Shown one piece after another: positions 48,001 to 55,575 of a stretch of DNA of 64,000 nt. Source of the stretch: JACCTI01 sp038237435 (GTDB taxonomy: Bacteria > Verrucomicrobiota > Verrucomicrobiia > Chthoniobacterales > UBA10450). The notes beneath the pieces are model-generated. The model saw only the letters and a list, made by a program, of their open reading frames with translations. It made no database searches and had not been told where the DNA came from. The first letter of the stretch is position 1. Every line of letters begins with the position of its first letter. The translations under genes were made by a program, and so were the position numbers. Location of the stretch: NCBI GenBank assembly GCA_038237435.1, contig JBBRYT010000012.1, forward strand, positions 61,551 through 125,550, read 5' to 3'.

Positions 48001-48024
48001 AAAGCGCTCGCCACTACTCGTTAG
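45019..48024 (+). CDS. Triple-fused 2-oxoacid dehydrogenase E1alpha-E1beta-E2
   Basis: One ~1001-residue chain carrying decarboxylase and acyltransferase parts of a pyruvate/branched-chain 2-oxoacid dehydrogenase. Order: E1alpha (~1-325; TPP motif GDAATRQGDFFEA..VVEDNKYGIS), E1beta (~335-665; GEDIEDPKGGVF, SPLAESTIMG, YAPYG), lipoyl domain (~690-760; CELETDKAVYPVES with the lipoyl Lys) and E2 catalytic domain (~785-1001). There is no obvious peripheral-subunit-binding domain, and the E2 active-site HxxxDG reads HRIVNG, Asp to Asn. No E3 gene is nearby. ATG 45019 is preferred, since 44998 lies in the inverted repeat. The stop is inside an 11-mer. Confidence 0.88.
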   Translation: MPVLSKEDKLRLLTILLESRHGDLREQNLNRQGKGHFHVSGMGHEALAALGMQLRDGDYIAGYYRDRALVLGRGVESRELAIDYFAKRDGQSHGRQMPSHYSYASKGIWSVPTPTGSQLLPGCGLAWGIKLDNKPNVVVATIGDAATRQGDFFEAISFAKERQLPVLFVVEDNKYGISSPTRKINPRALDVLQPNDWLEIDGADVQRVYNAGAEAFEAMRAGKGPRFFWVNMERLSSHTSSDDHKLYRSEEELKDLEKSDPLRIWSEHLIAEKIIAADEYEKLDKEIKERIRQEFAEAERAEDPSADELYLETTGALPQLNDEVLPPGKYRIGDTINKTLHLGLTRSKDRIIFGEDIEDPKGGVFRLTQKLSTEFPQQVFNSPLAESTIMGVACGLASYGKKPVFELQFIDFIGPGWNQLVTNLSNLRWRSFGSWKCPLVIYAPYGAYLPGGSLWHSQANEATLAHFPGINVAIPSTPEDAAGLLWSAMHAEDPTFILVPKHLLWAEQEFKEPIRAVSLGKARIRKSGADVTLVAWGNTMEKSLEALDKIGSDISVELIDLRSIVPWDKETIEESVRKTGRLVVVQEDSENCSVGQMIITHVTSQPELWNALVSPPILVSKGNVMIGYNPIYEYAALPDVARIVAAIERSVSTKQKKDPVGVTGAAAPATVESREQHPRVSSGNVQKIVVPIMGEGIRAAKVVSLLKQPGDKINYDDPLCELETDKAVYPVESSWIGVMGEWKTKVDDTVEIGQELGTIQTEEGGEISVPQQSNGATEKRSTRSSREIEPALSPTITRKLSRVVPANLQIDARWHAIRAARESSKKADGKNAASPSSMIAWAVVRAMEKHAPFRRIMLDDDQIIENDPFDLGIAVAIAGDRLATAVITHANTREWPDFMKRYGETVEETRTGRVDAMNAPLVISSLGAFGVRAAAPIVVPPSVGTLFVGSAHKEEGIEVVTLSLTFDHRIVNGAGAASFVHEIKEEIERFEIPKKALATTR

Positions 48025-48026
48025 GC
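48016..48026. repeat. Exact 11-mer forming overlapping stops of two convergent genes
   Basis: ACTCGTTAGGC: TAG at 48022-48024 ends the dehydrogenase fusion, and the complementary TAA (48021-48023) ends the convergent phosphatase gene. Confidence 0.95.
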
Positions 48027-48695
48027 CTTTTCGTTCCACGCCTTCGATAGCTGCGCGTGTGGAACACCCGGCAAGTCCGAGTAATGCGAAGTGTCGTTGA
48101 AAAGCATCAAGCGCGACGTGGCCGGATCTTTGAAATCGACGATACTCAATGAGGCCGGTTTCAAATCCAAATTGTCGCGATAGCGCCGCGGGTCGAATCC
48201 GAGCAGAGAACTAATCAGAAGGCGAATGGTCGCCTTATGCGAGACAACCAGGATGGTGGCGCTGCGGTGTTGCCTAACGAGTTCAAGAAGAACGGGCAAG
48301 GCGCGCGCAGTCACGGCCAGACCACTCTCTCCACCTTGCGGCGCAAAGGTGAATGGATCTTCCTCCCACTCCGCCGCTTCCTCGGGAAATTGTTCCTCCA
48401 CTTCGCGCCGCGTCTTCTGCTCCCAGCGTCCGTGCGAAATTTCGCGCAGTCCATCGCGTGTTTGCACTTCGAGCTGATGCGGCTCGGCCAGAATTTTCGC
48501 CGTCTCGATTGTCCGTGCCATGGGCGATGCATAGACGGCGCCGATCTTTTCACTCGTTAGGCGCTGCGCGAGCCGGCGCGCTTGCTCGCGGCCAAGATCG
48601 GAGAGTGCGACGTCGGTTGCGCCGGCGAAACGATCCTCCGCGCTGAGGACCGTTGCACCGTGACGAACCAGAAAAATTCGTGTGATGGCGCTCAT
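48021..48695 (-). CDS. Histidine phosphatase family protein (phosphoglycerate-mutase-like)
   Basis: 224 residues from ATG 48695, which overlaps the upstream flavoprotein stop (ATGA). Catalytic RHG is in FLVRHGATVL, with SPMARTIETA, the GGESG loop and the second His in VVSHKATIRLL. Such enzymes act as phosphoglycerate mutases, alpha-ribazole phosphatases or general phosphatases; the exact substrate is unknown. Last gene of the four-gene minus-strand run starting at 54955. Copies of the 11-mer at 48272 and 48552 in addition to the one forming its stop. Confidence 0.87.
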   Translation of the reverse strand: MSAITRIFLVRHGATVLSAEDRFAGATDVALSDLGREQARRLAQRLTSEKIGAVYASPMARTIETAKILAEPHQLEVQTRDGLREISHGRWEQKTRREVEEQFPEEAAEWEEDPFTFAPQGGESGLAVTARALPVLLELVRQHRSATILVVSHKATIRLLISSLLGFDPRRYRDNLDLKPASLSIVDFKDPATSRLMLFNDTSHYSDLPGVPHAQLSKAWNEKA

Positions 48696-49819
48696 GAAAG
48701 GGCTAACTGCGCGGCGCAACGACCGGCCCGCGTGCCGGTGCTGAAGCAGCCTTGTAAGAGATAACCGCCCGTAGGCGCTTCCCAGTCGATCATTTCGCCG
48801 GCAACGAACACGCCGGGCAATTTGCGCAGCATCAGGTTGTCATCCAGTTCTTCCCAACGCACACCGCCGGCAGAGGAAATCGCTTCCGCAAGCGGACGCG
48901 GTCCCTGCAGGCGTAATCGAAAGTTTTTGATCTGTGCATTCGGAAAAAATTCCAGCAATGCGCGGGCCGTCTCGCTCAGCTTCAAGCCACCACTCGTTAG
49001 GCGAGCGCGCAGCGTTTCATCCGAGAGCTGTGGTTTCAGATCGATTTCGATTTCTGGATTTGGCATCTGGCGCAGGATTGGTCCGAGTCGATAGATAGCA
49101 CCGCCTTCAACTCCGTAACGAGTGATGAGCAGCTCTCCCGAAACTGATTCATCGCCCGCGCGCACGACAAGATTTTTCAGCGGTTTGCCTTCCACGCGCC
49201 CCAGCAAGCCTTCGGGCCACTCAACTTCCCACCCGGAGTTCGCCGCCTGCCAGGGCGCGATGCCAATTTGATGCTGCAGGAGAATTTGAGGCCATGAACC
49301 ATCGGAGCCGGTTTCCGGCCACGATGCGCCACCCAGAGCCAGGATCACGATCTTTGTGCCTAACGAGTGCTTTCCAAATTCGACTCTCCATTCCTCGCCT
49401 TCGCGTGCAATTCCACTCAACACTTGCCCCATGCGAAACTGCACACCTCGTGCGCGCAGACGACGGACCCATGCGCGCAGGAGGATCGCAGCCTTTTGTC
49501 CGCGCGGAAACACGCGCCCGCTCGTTCCGACATAGCTCTCTACACCGAGATCTTCCGCCCACGCTCGTAAGTCATCCGGACTAAATTCGCCTAACAAGTC
49601 CTTCCATCGCTCCGAATGCGCGCGATAACGCAGCGGAAAATTTTCCACCGGTTCGCTGTGCGTCAGATTCAATCCCCCTCGCCCCGCAATAAGAAATTTG
49701 CGGCCGACCGAGCGTTGCCCGTCGCACAAGATAACCTTCGCGCCTAATGCGCTCGCGACTTCGGCGGCGCGTAAACCGGCCGGGCCGCCGCCTACGACGA
49801 GGACGTCGGCGTCGATCAT
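48692..49819 (-). CDS. BaiN/HI0933-like FAD-dependent oxidoreductase
   Basis: 375 residues from ATG 49819. The dinucleotide-binding motif VLVVGGGPAGLRAAEVA is at the N-terminus, with GRKFLIAGRGGLNLTHSE, ALGGASWPETGSDG and the C-terminal GVFVAGEMIDWEAPTGGYLL. The family is annotated as NAD(P)/FAD-dependent or 'aminoacetone oxidase family' flavoproteins; physiological substrate unsettled. A longer frame to 49882 would overlap the STAND gene. It sits seven bases downstream of that gene. Confidence 0.9.
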   Translation of the reverse strand: MIDADVLVVGGGPAGLRAAEVASALGAKVILCDGQRSVGRKFLIAGRGGLNLTHSEPVENFPLRYRAHSERWKDLLGEFSPDDLRAWAEDLGVESYVGTSGRVFPRGQKAAILLRAWVRRLRARGVQFRMGQVLSGIAREGEEWRVEFGKHSLGTKIVILALGGASWPETGSDGSWPQILLQHQIGIAPWQAANSGWEVEWPEGLLGRVEGKPLKNLVVRAGDESVSGELLITRYGVEGGAIYRLGPILRQMPNPEIEIDLKPQLSDETLRARLTSGGLKLSETARALLEFFPNAQIKNFRLRLQGPRPLAEAISSAGGVRWEELDDNLMLRKLPGVFVAGEMIDWEAPTGGYLLQGCFSTGTRAGRCAAQLALS

Positions 49820-49826
49820 GGGCGCG

Positions 49827-52800
49827 TCAGTGAAGTTTCGCGAGAGCGCCTTCGATGCCGTCGAGCCACGATTGCTGTTCACTCGTTAGGCTGGCGCGCG
49901 TTTTCAAGTCGCGCAAAATCTCCCGCGCGCGTTCGAGTAACTTAACCGCGTCCGGCTTCGACCGGGCATCGAGAGCCAGCTGCGTCTCACCCATGCGCCA
50001 GCAAGTTTGCGCGAGGTCGCCGTGCCAAAAAACATTGGTCTGACCGCGCTGCGCGAGAGCTTCGCGCGCGCGCAGGGCATCACGATAATTTTTTAACGCG
50101 CCGGTGAAATCGCCGCGCATCCGTTGCGCATCGGCCATTCCCTGGGCGCTGGCTGCCAACTCCGCCGCGCAATACGCATTTTCTGGAGCGCGGACCGCCA
50201 GGGTCTCGAGGTGCGTGTGGCTATTGACAAAAATTTTCTCGGCCGCGGCCGCATCGTTTTGTCGTAATTGAATTTTGCCAATTTCATTTTCCGCCTCCGC
50301 TAAACCTAGAAGCCAGTCGGCATTGCCCGAATCGCGATCGAAAATCTGTTGGCGGAGATCGAGGGAGGCCACTCCATTTTTTAGCGCGTCGGCAAATTTA
50401 TTTTGCGCGCTTTCGCTCCGAGCGCGTGCTAACGCGAGCATCGAAACCTGCCAGCGGAACTCGGCGCTGTTCGGATCCTTGGGCAAAAAGCGCTGGGCGA
50501 TCATTTCTGCGGTTTGAATTTTTTCCAGCGCTTCCGCGTCGTTCTCTCGAAAGTGCAGAACACGCGCGATCTGGCCAAGGGTGTAGACGACTTCCCATTG
50601 CCAGTCGGCATTTTGCGGATCCTTCTCCGCCAAGGCCTGACGGATGGAGAGCGCTTTTTGAAAATTCTCCATCGCGCCATCGGAATCACCCTGATTACCG
50701 CGTACTGCCCCGATGCGCCCGTAGGCAAACGAAAGCGCAGAACGAAACTCGGCATTGCTCGGATCTTGCCTAACGAGTCGTTCCATGGCGTCAGCGAACT
50801 GCCCGTAATGAACCAGCGCTTCCGGTAGATGCCCGCGGGTTTGCTGCACTTCGCCAAGGCGATCGTAGCTCACGCAAATCTCCCGTTCCCCGGCGGAGTT
50901 GCCCGGATTCTTCCGCAAAAGCGCCTGCCGTATCTCCAGGCTGGCCGTGAAATTTTCTGTGGCTTCGGCCAGTTTGCCTTCCGCTCTTTTCGCGTCGCCA
51001 ATTTCCATTAGCGTGCCGGACCGATCCCAATTCCAAACGGTGTTATTGGGATCGCGTTTCACCAATCGCTCGCGGATCGCCAGTGTCTCGGTGAAATTCG
51101 CCAGCGCCGTGCGCGAATCGCCGCGTGTCACCGCCAGCTGCCCGAGATTTTCGTAAGTTTCGGCCAGGCCGCGCAGCCAGTTGGTGTTTTTCGGATCCTG
51201 TGCGCAGAGACGTTTTCTGATCGCCAGACAGTCGTTTAGATATCGCGTGGCACTGGCCGCATCGCCTTGGGCGCGTCTGGTCCGGGCGAGATTCATTTGG
51301 CTGAGGGAAAAATCCCACTGCCGCAAGAGATCGTTCGGGTCCCTCTGCGCGAAAGTGTCGCGCAGATCGTAGCTGCGCTCAAAGCTCTCGATCGCATCAT
51401 CGAGTTGTCCGCTCATGCTTTGAATGTCGCCGAGCGAATCGAGGCTGTAACAAAGCGCGCGACTCCGCGCGATATCGGCTGGGGCCTCTTCCGTCAGTTG
51501 CTGTTGAAGCGCGCTCGCCTCCTGGAAATTTTTCATCGCTCCCGGCAGATCGCCATTCATGCGCGCAAGATCGCCGAGCCGAGCCTGGCTCCACCCAAGG
51601 TCGGAGCGGGCACCAGAATCCTTTGGATTTTGCCTAACGAGTTCTTGGTTGATGGCAAAGGCCGCGCGTTCGTTAGTCAGGGCCGCCTCGGCGTCTCCAC
51701 GCAATTGCCGAACGCTGCCGACCTTGCCGTAGGCCAGCGCCAAATCACGCTGCCACAAAATATTCCTGGGATCTTGTGCGCTGAGCTTTTGCGCGATCTC
51801 GAGAAAAGCGCGGAACTTTTCTTCCGCTTCATCCAGGTCGCCCTGTTCGAGCGCGACATTGCCCTGATTAACGAACATCGCGTTGCGCTGCCGCATTATT
51901 TCCGGTGTCTCGCCGGCCGGGCCTAACGACTGGTAATACTTTTGGACCCGGTCGTTCACAGCCGCCAGCAGGTCGAGGCGGCCGATCGTCTGTAATTTAT
52001 CGCGCAAATCGAAGGTCATGAAACCAATCACGTCTTCCGCGGCGTTACGCGTCTGGGTGGCGCGCGCGGTCGCAGCTTCCGCTTTCTTTTTTTGCAGGTA
52101 ACCGATGAGGCCGGCGATGATCGCCACGAGCAGGAAAATGCTTACGAGCAACGTGGTAGTGCGTGCGCGACGAGCTTCCTTTTCTGCTCGTTCTTTCGAC
52201 GCCTTCTCGTCGCGCGCGCGACGTTCGGCTTCTTCTTTTTCAAAACGCTGCTCGCGCGCGGTCCGGCTTTTTTCCGCCACGCCGGCGATCAAATCGTGGA
52301 TCAATTCGTAGACCGGCACGTCGCCGCCTAACGAGTTCAAGAGGCGATCGCTCACCAATTCGCGCAGACAAGCCCGCGCCGCGTTCGCGTCGCCGAAGCC
52401 GGCGGCGCGCCGGCCGTCGATGGCACCGGGAATTTCACAACCATCCGTGAAGACACGCAGGATGCTGCCTTCATCCTGCGGCAAACGCGCTCCGCTTACG
52501 CTAACTAATTCTTCTTCGACAAAAATGCGGACCGCTTCAGGCTTGCCCGCGAGACAACGCTCGTAAAAAGCGGAGATGATTCCGCTGATGTCGGCGTCGC
52601 CTTCGCGAAAAGTTATCTGCTGCGCTGGTGGCGTGGCGGCCAAACGACGCTCGTTTAATTCCCGGCAAAGCAGTGACAGGATCGGGGGGACTGCTTCGAT
52701 TTCTTCCAGCACAACATCGGTGCCTTTCTTTGCGACGAAGCGAACAATGCGCCCCGCGGTCTCTTCATCGATGATCGGCGGCAGATTCGAATTCGCGCAG

Positions 52801-53564
52801 CGAAGCGCGCCCGGTTTGTAAACGGCATCAAATGCAGCTGCGCCACGCAGCGAACGCAATTCGTAACTGTTTTGTCCGAGGGCGGAGAGATGACGCCGCC
52901 AGCGATTGAGCGCGTAAACAAAATCGTCGCGCAAGGCGAGAAGGATGCGCACGGGCACGGAGTCGGTATCGAAGTGATCGGAAAGATTGTCGTGCTCTGC
53001 CACCAGTTGCGAAATCGGCGGCGGGAGCGCGCCTTGCAAAAAAATCGCGAGCGCATCGCGGACCGCGATGTCCGAGCCCGGACGACGCGTGGCGACGGTG
53101 AAAACTTCTTCGAACTGATCGAGAATCAGATGGGTAGTCGCCGGCGGTTCCGCCCGGTTATGCACGCGCAACCAGAGCAGACTGGCCGGATCATCCGGCA
53201 AAGGCAGGTGCAGTTTTGTGCGCAGCTGCGCTAACCACTCGTTAGGCGAAATTCCTTCGGCAAAAAGCGCGCCGAGCAATTGCGCCACCGGATCGGCCGA
53301 CGGGTCTTCGTAACGCAGCCTAACGAGTAATGGTCGCTTGCCTTCTTCGCGCAAACGCGGGAGCAATCCCGCGTTCAAAATGCTAGTCTTCCCCAAGCCG
53401 CTCCGTCCGTAGAGGACGAGCAGCGGATGACTTCGCCAGCGCAAATGCAGCTCTGCGATTTCGTCGTTTCGTCCGAAGAAAAAAACGCGCGTAGCTTCGC
53501 TGAAACTCTCCAGGCCGAGCCACGGATGCTCGAGATCGGCTAGTTTTGTAGGAGAAGGAATCAC
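49827..53564 (-). CDS. STAND NTPase (nSTAND1-like) with transmembrane helix and TPR array
   Basis: 1245 residues from GTG 53564, whose GTGA overlaps the SIR2-TIR stop; an ATG-like start at 53603 would overlap more. Order: N-terminal segment 'HPWLGLESFSEATRVFFFGR'-like, NTPase with Walker A YGRSGLGKTSIL and Walker B HLILDQFEEVF, a helical arm, a charged coiled coil (REQRFEKEEAERRARDEKAS), one transmembrane helix (TTTLLVSIFLLVAIIAGLIG), then ~650 residues of tetratricopeptide repeats each ending near 'DPxN..W'. STAND proteins are ATP-driven switches that oligomerise on ligand sensing; the TPRs are the likely sensor. Ten or so 11-mer copies lie inside. Confidence 0.88.
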   Translation of the reverse strand: MIPSPTKLADLEHPWLGLESFSEATRVFFFGRNDEIAELHLRWRSHPLLVLYGRSGLGKTSILNAGLLPRLREEGKRPLLVRLRYEDPSADPVAQLLGALFAEGISPNEWLAQLRTKLHLPLPDDPASLLWLRVHNRAEPPATTHLILDQFEEVFTVATRRPGSDIAVRDALAIFLQGALPPPISQLVAEHDNLSDHFDTDSVPVRILLALRDDFVYALNRWRRHLSALGQNSYELRSLRGAAAFDAVYKPGALRCANSNLPPIIDEETAGRIVRFVAKKGTDVVLEEIEAVPPILSLLCRELNERRLAATPPAQQITFREGDADISGIISAFYERCLAGKPEAVRIFVEEELVSVSGARLPQDEGSILRVFTDGCEIPGAIDGRRAAGFGDANAARACLRELVSDRLLNSLGGDVPVYELIHDLIAGVAEKSRTAREQRFEKEEAERRARDEKASKERAEKEARRARTTTLLVSIFLLVAIIAGLIGYLQKKKAEAATARATQTRNAAEDVIGFMTFDLRDKLQTIGRLDLLAAVNDRVQKYYQSLGPAGETPEIMRQRNAMFVNQGNVALEQGDLDEAEEKFRAFLEIAQKLSAQDPRNILWQRDLALAYGKVGSVRQLRGDAEAALTNERAAFAINQELVRQNPKDSGARSDLGWSQARLGDLARMNGDLPGAMKNFQEASALQQQLTEEAPADIARSRALCYSLDSLGDIQSMSGQLDDAIESFERSYDLRDTFAQRDPNDLLRQWDFSLSQMNLARTRRAQGDAASATRYLNDCLAIRKRLCAQDPKNTNWLRGLAETYENLGQLAVTRGDSRTALANFTETLAIRERLVKRDPNNTVWNWDRSGTLMEIGDAKRAEGKLAEATENFTASLEIRQALLRKNPGNSAGEREICVSYDRLGEVQQTRGHLPEALVHYGQFADAMERLVRQDPSNAEFRSALSFAYGRIGAVRGNQGDSDGAMENFQKALSIRQALAEKDPQNADWQWEVVYTLGQIARVLHFRENDAEALEKIQTAEMIAQRFLPKDPNSAEFRWQVSMLALARARSESAQNKFADALKNGVASLDLRQQIFDRDSGNADWLLGLAEAENEIGKIQLRQNDAAAAEKIFVNSHTHLETLAVRAPENAYCAAELAASAQGMADAQRMRGDFTGALKNYRDALRAREALAQRGQTNVFWHGDLAQTCWRMGETQLALDARSKPDAVKLLERAREILRDLKTRASLTSEQQSWLDGIEGALAKLH

Positions 53565-54955
53565 GGCACCAGCGGAGGCAGCGGGTAACCCAGCGCCGCA
53601 CAATTTTCGCGCTGCTTCTCGCGAAGGTAGTCGATGAATTCCTGATCGAGATGACCACCGGGTTTACGCACAGCCTGGATGTCCTTGGTGCCACGCGGTT
53701 CGTTGTCGGGGACCAGTGGATCGCCGTCATCAATGCGCACCGGCAGATAAAAAATTGCGTTCTCCGCCATTTTCTCGCGCCGCTTCGCCGCCACGTTGCG
53801 TTCCAGAATATTGTAATCATCCAAACGCACCGCGGTGTGGTCCGAAATAAGGCCGAGAAAAAGTCCGGCCTGTTGTTCGATCGCGTCGGTGAAAACATCT
53901 TCCCACTTTTCCCCGGGCTGAATCTGTTCCTTGTCGAACCAGACGGGACAACCGGCCTTTTGTAATTGGCTCACGATATAGCGCGCGATTTCCAAATCGG
54001 GCGAGGCGTAGCTAATAAAGATGCAGCCTTTCACGCGATTCTTGTCGCGATGTTCGTTGCTAAGCGCGTAAGGATCGCGCGCGGGCGCGGGATAACGTTT
54101 GCGCCAGCGGTCGTGCAGCTCCGCGATGAATTGGGTCGGGTCAGCCGGCAAAACGCTGATTTGTTTCGTTAGGCGACTGAAATAAATGATGACCTGATTC
54201 CGCGCCGCCGGTTCGAGTTTTTCAAAAATGTAGAGTTCTGTGCCGGCCAAATCGGAAAGCCGCTGGCGTTTGACGACCTGAATAAAAAAACGCACCAGCC
54301 AATCGGCCAGACTCAAACCGAAAACCAGCAGATGACTGCGCTGCAACGCGTCACTCAACTTCGGCAACAAAGTGAGTTGCTGATCGAGACGCAGCAAAAA
54401 ATTGAGCATGTCATCATCCCAAACGACGAAATCGCGAATGGGCGCTGCCCGTCCAAGAATTTGGTAAACGTAACGCTGCTTGAGCGCCGCCAGTTCCTGC
54501 GGCAAATCCGGACAGGCACCGCGCAAAGTCGCGGCGCCCGACCTCTCGTTAGGCAACCCCCCAGGCGACGCGCTTTCCACCGCGCGCGGCAGGAGCGGGT
54601 CGAAGGTGGTGCTGATGAAAAGCTGGAAACCTTCGATCGCTGCCAAGGCAGAGAGCGTTGCTCCCGGACGCAGATCCGGATCCTCCACCATCTTGTGCAG
54701 CCGTTTGTAGATGCGCTCGACCGGTTGCTCATGCGCGCGCTGCGCATCGATCACCTCCTGCAAATCGCGCGGTGGTTTTTCTGTTGTTAGCGGCGGATCG
54801 AGTTCGTTAGGCAAACGTTTCGCGAGTGCGGGATAAAGCAACTCATCGCCGAGACCAAAAGTAACCGCGCCCGGACCAACGACCGGAATCACCTCGCCCT
54901 CGCGAATGCGGGGCAGTAACTCATCCCAGAAGTTGTCGTCACAGGCCGTGATCAT
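53561..54955 (-). CDS. SIR2-like plus TIR domain protein
   Basis: 464 residues. Residues ~15-280 have a prokaryotic SIR2-like layout: VIPVVGPGAV (usual GAG loop), FQLFISTTFDPLL, YVYQILGRAAPIRDFVVWDD, HLLVFGLSLADWLVRFF. Residues ~310-430 form a TIR domain: GCIFISYASPDLEIARYIVS, PVWFDKEQIQPGEKWEDV, LFLGLISDHT, then ILERNVAAKR whose Glu is positioned like the TIR NADase catalytic Glu. Both domain types hydrolyse NAD+ in known defence systems. The SIR2 Asn and His equivalents look replaced (Thr, Gln), so TIR is the likelier active part. First gene of the operon. Confidence 0.85.
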   Translation of the reverse strand: MITACDDNFWDELLPRIREGEVIPVVGPGAVTFGLGDELLYPALAKRLPNELDPPLTTEKPPRDLQEVIDAQRAHEQPVERIYKRLHKMVEDPDLRPGATLSALAAIEGFQLFISTTFDPLLPRAVESASPGGLPNERSGAATLRGACPDLPQELAALKQRYVYQILGRAAPIRDFVVWDDDMLNFLLRLDQQLTLLPKLSDALQRSHLLVFGLSLADWLVRFFIQVVKRQRLSDLAGTELYIFEKLEPAARNQVIIYFSRLTKQISVLPADPTQFIAELHDRWRKRYPAPARDPYALSNEHRDKNRVKGCIFISYASPDLEIARYIVSQLQKAGCPVWFDKEQIQPGEKWEDVFTDAIEQQAGLFLGLISDHTAVRLDDYNILERNVAAKRREKMAENAIFYLPVRIDDGDPLVPDNEPRGTKDIQAVRKPGGHLDQEFIDYLREKQRENCAALGYPLPPLVP

Positions 54956-55041
54956 TTACGGAAAAACCCGACGCAAATCTATCTCAGGCGCGCTGGGGCA
55001 AGACAAGCAAAGTTGAATGGGGCAAATTGGGACGGGTCATG

Positions 55042-55317
55042 GAAACGCAGCGACGCGCGATCATTCATCTGGATATGGATTGTTTCTACGCCGCGATCGA
55101 AGTGCGCGATCGTCGCGGCGTGCTCACCACTTGCAACTACGAGGCGCGGAAGTTTGGCGTGCACTCCGCGATGCCGACTTTCATGGCTCTTCAGCGCTGT
55201 CCGAATCTCGTTATCGTGCCCACGCGCTTTGGTGTTTACCGGCGCGAGTCAGCCATCATTCGCGGAATTCTCCATCGCTTCTCGCCGCTTGTGGAACCGC
55301 GCTGGCGCGGCGTGTAA
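55042..55317 (+). pseudogene. dinB fragment (truncated paralogue of the gene at 57913)
   Basis: From ATG 55039/55042 region it encodes RAIIHLDMDCFYAAIEVRDR and then jumps to RGVLTTCNYEARKFGVHSAM, missing the 16 residues (PALKGKPVGVGGAR...) present in the intact copy. The deletion falls between near-identical GCGCGATCG-type words. The reading ends at 55317 after FSPLVEPRWRGV, before the catalytic SLDEAY motif. Clearly a non-functional 5' fragment, closely similar to the full gene 2.9 kb downstream. Confidence 0.85.
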
Positions 55318-55575
55318 ATGTTAAATGTTTAGACGCGACCCCGACGCACCGCGACCCCGAGGCACCGCATATCAGCGCAAGCGCAATCCGCCGCGCAAAA
55401 GGATCATCGATTTTGAAATATTTCGCCGGCGGATGGGTGCCCCACCCGGCTTGACGGGAGAGACGACCTCCACCTTGCCCACTGCGTTGATCACTGTGGT
55501 CATGCCGGCCGTTCATCGGGAACGCTCAGGTCCGCCGGCTTGGTGAGGACCGATCTCCACGCTAGGATCTGCCGA
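55318..55575. other. Gene-poor spacer after the dinB fragment
   Basis: No convincing gene. Contains GACGCACCGCGACCCCGAGG and nearby imperfect short repeats and a word AGGATCATCGATTTTGAAATAT resembling GGATCATCAATTTCAAAAAA at 57662, i.e. the sequence near both dinB copies shares more than the coding part. Confidence 0.35.
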
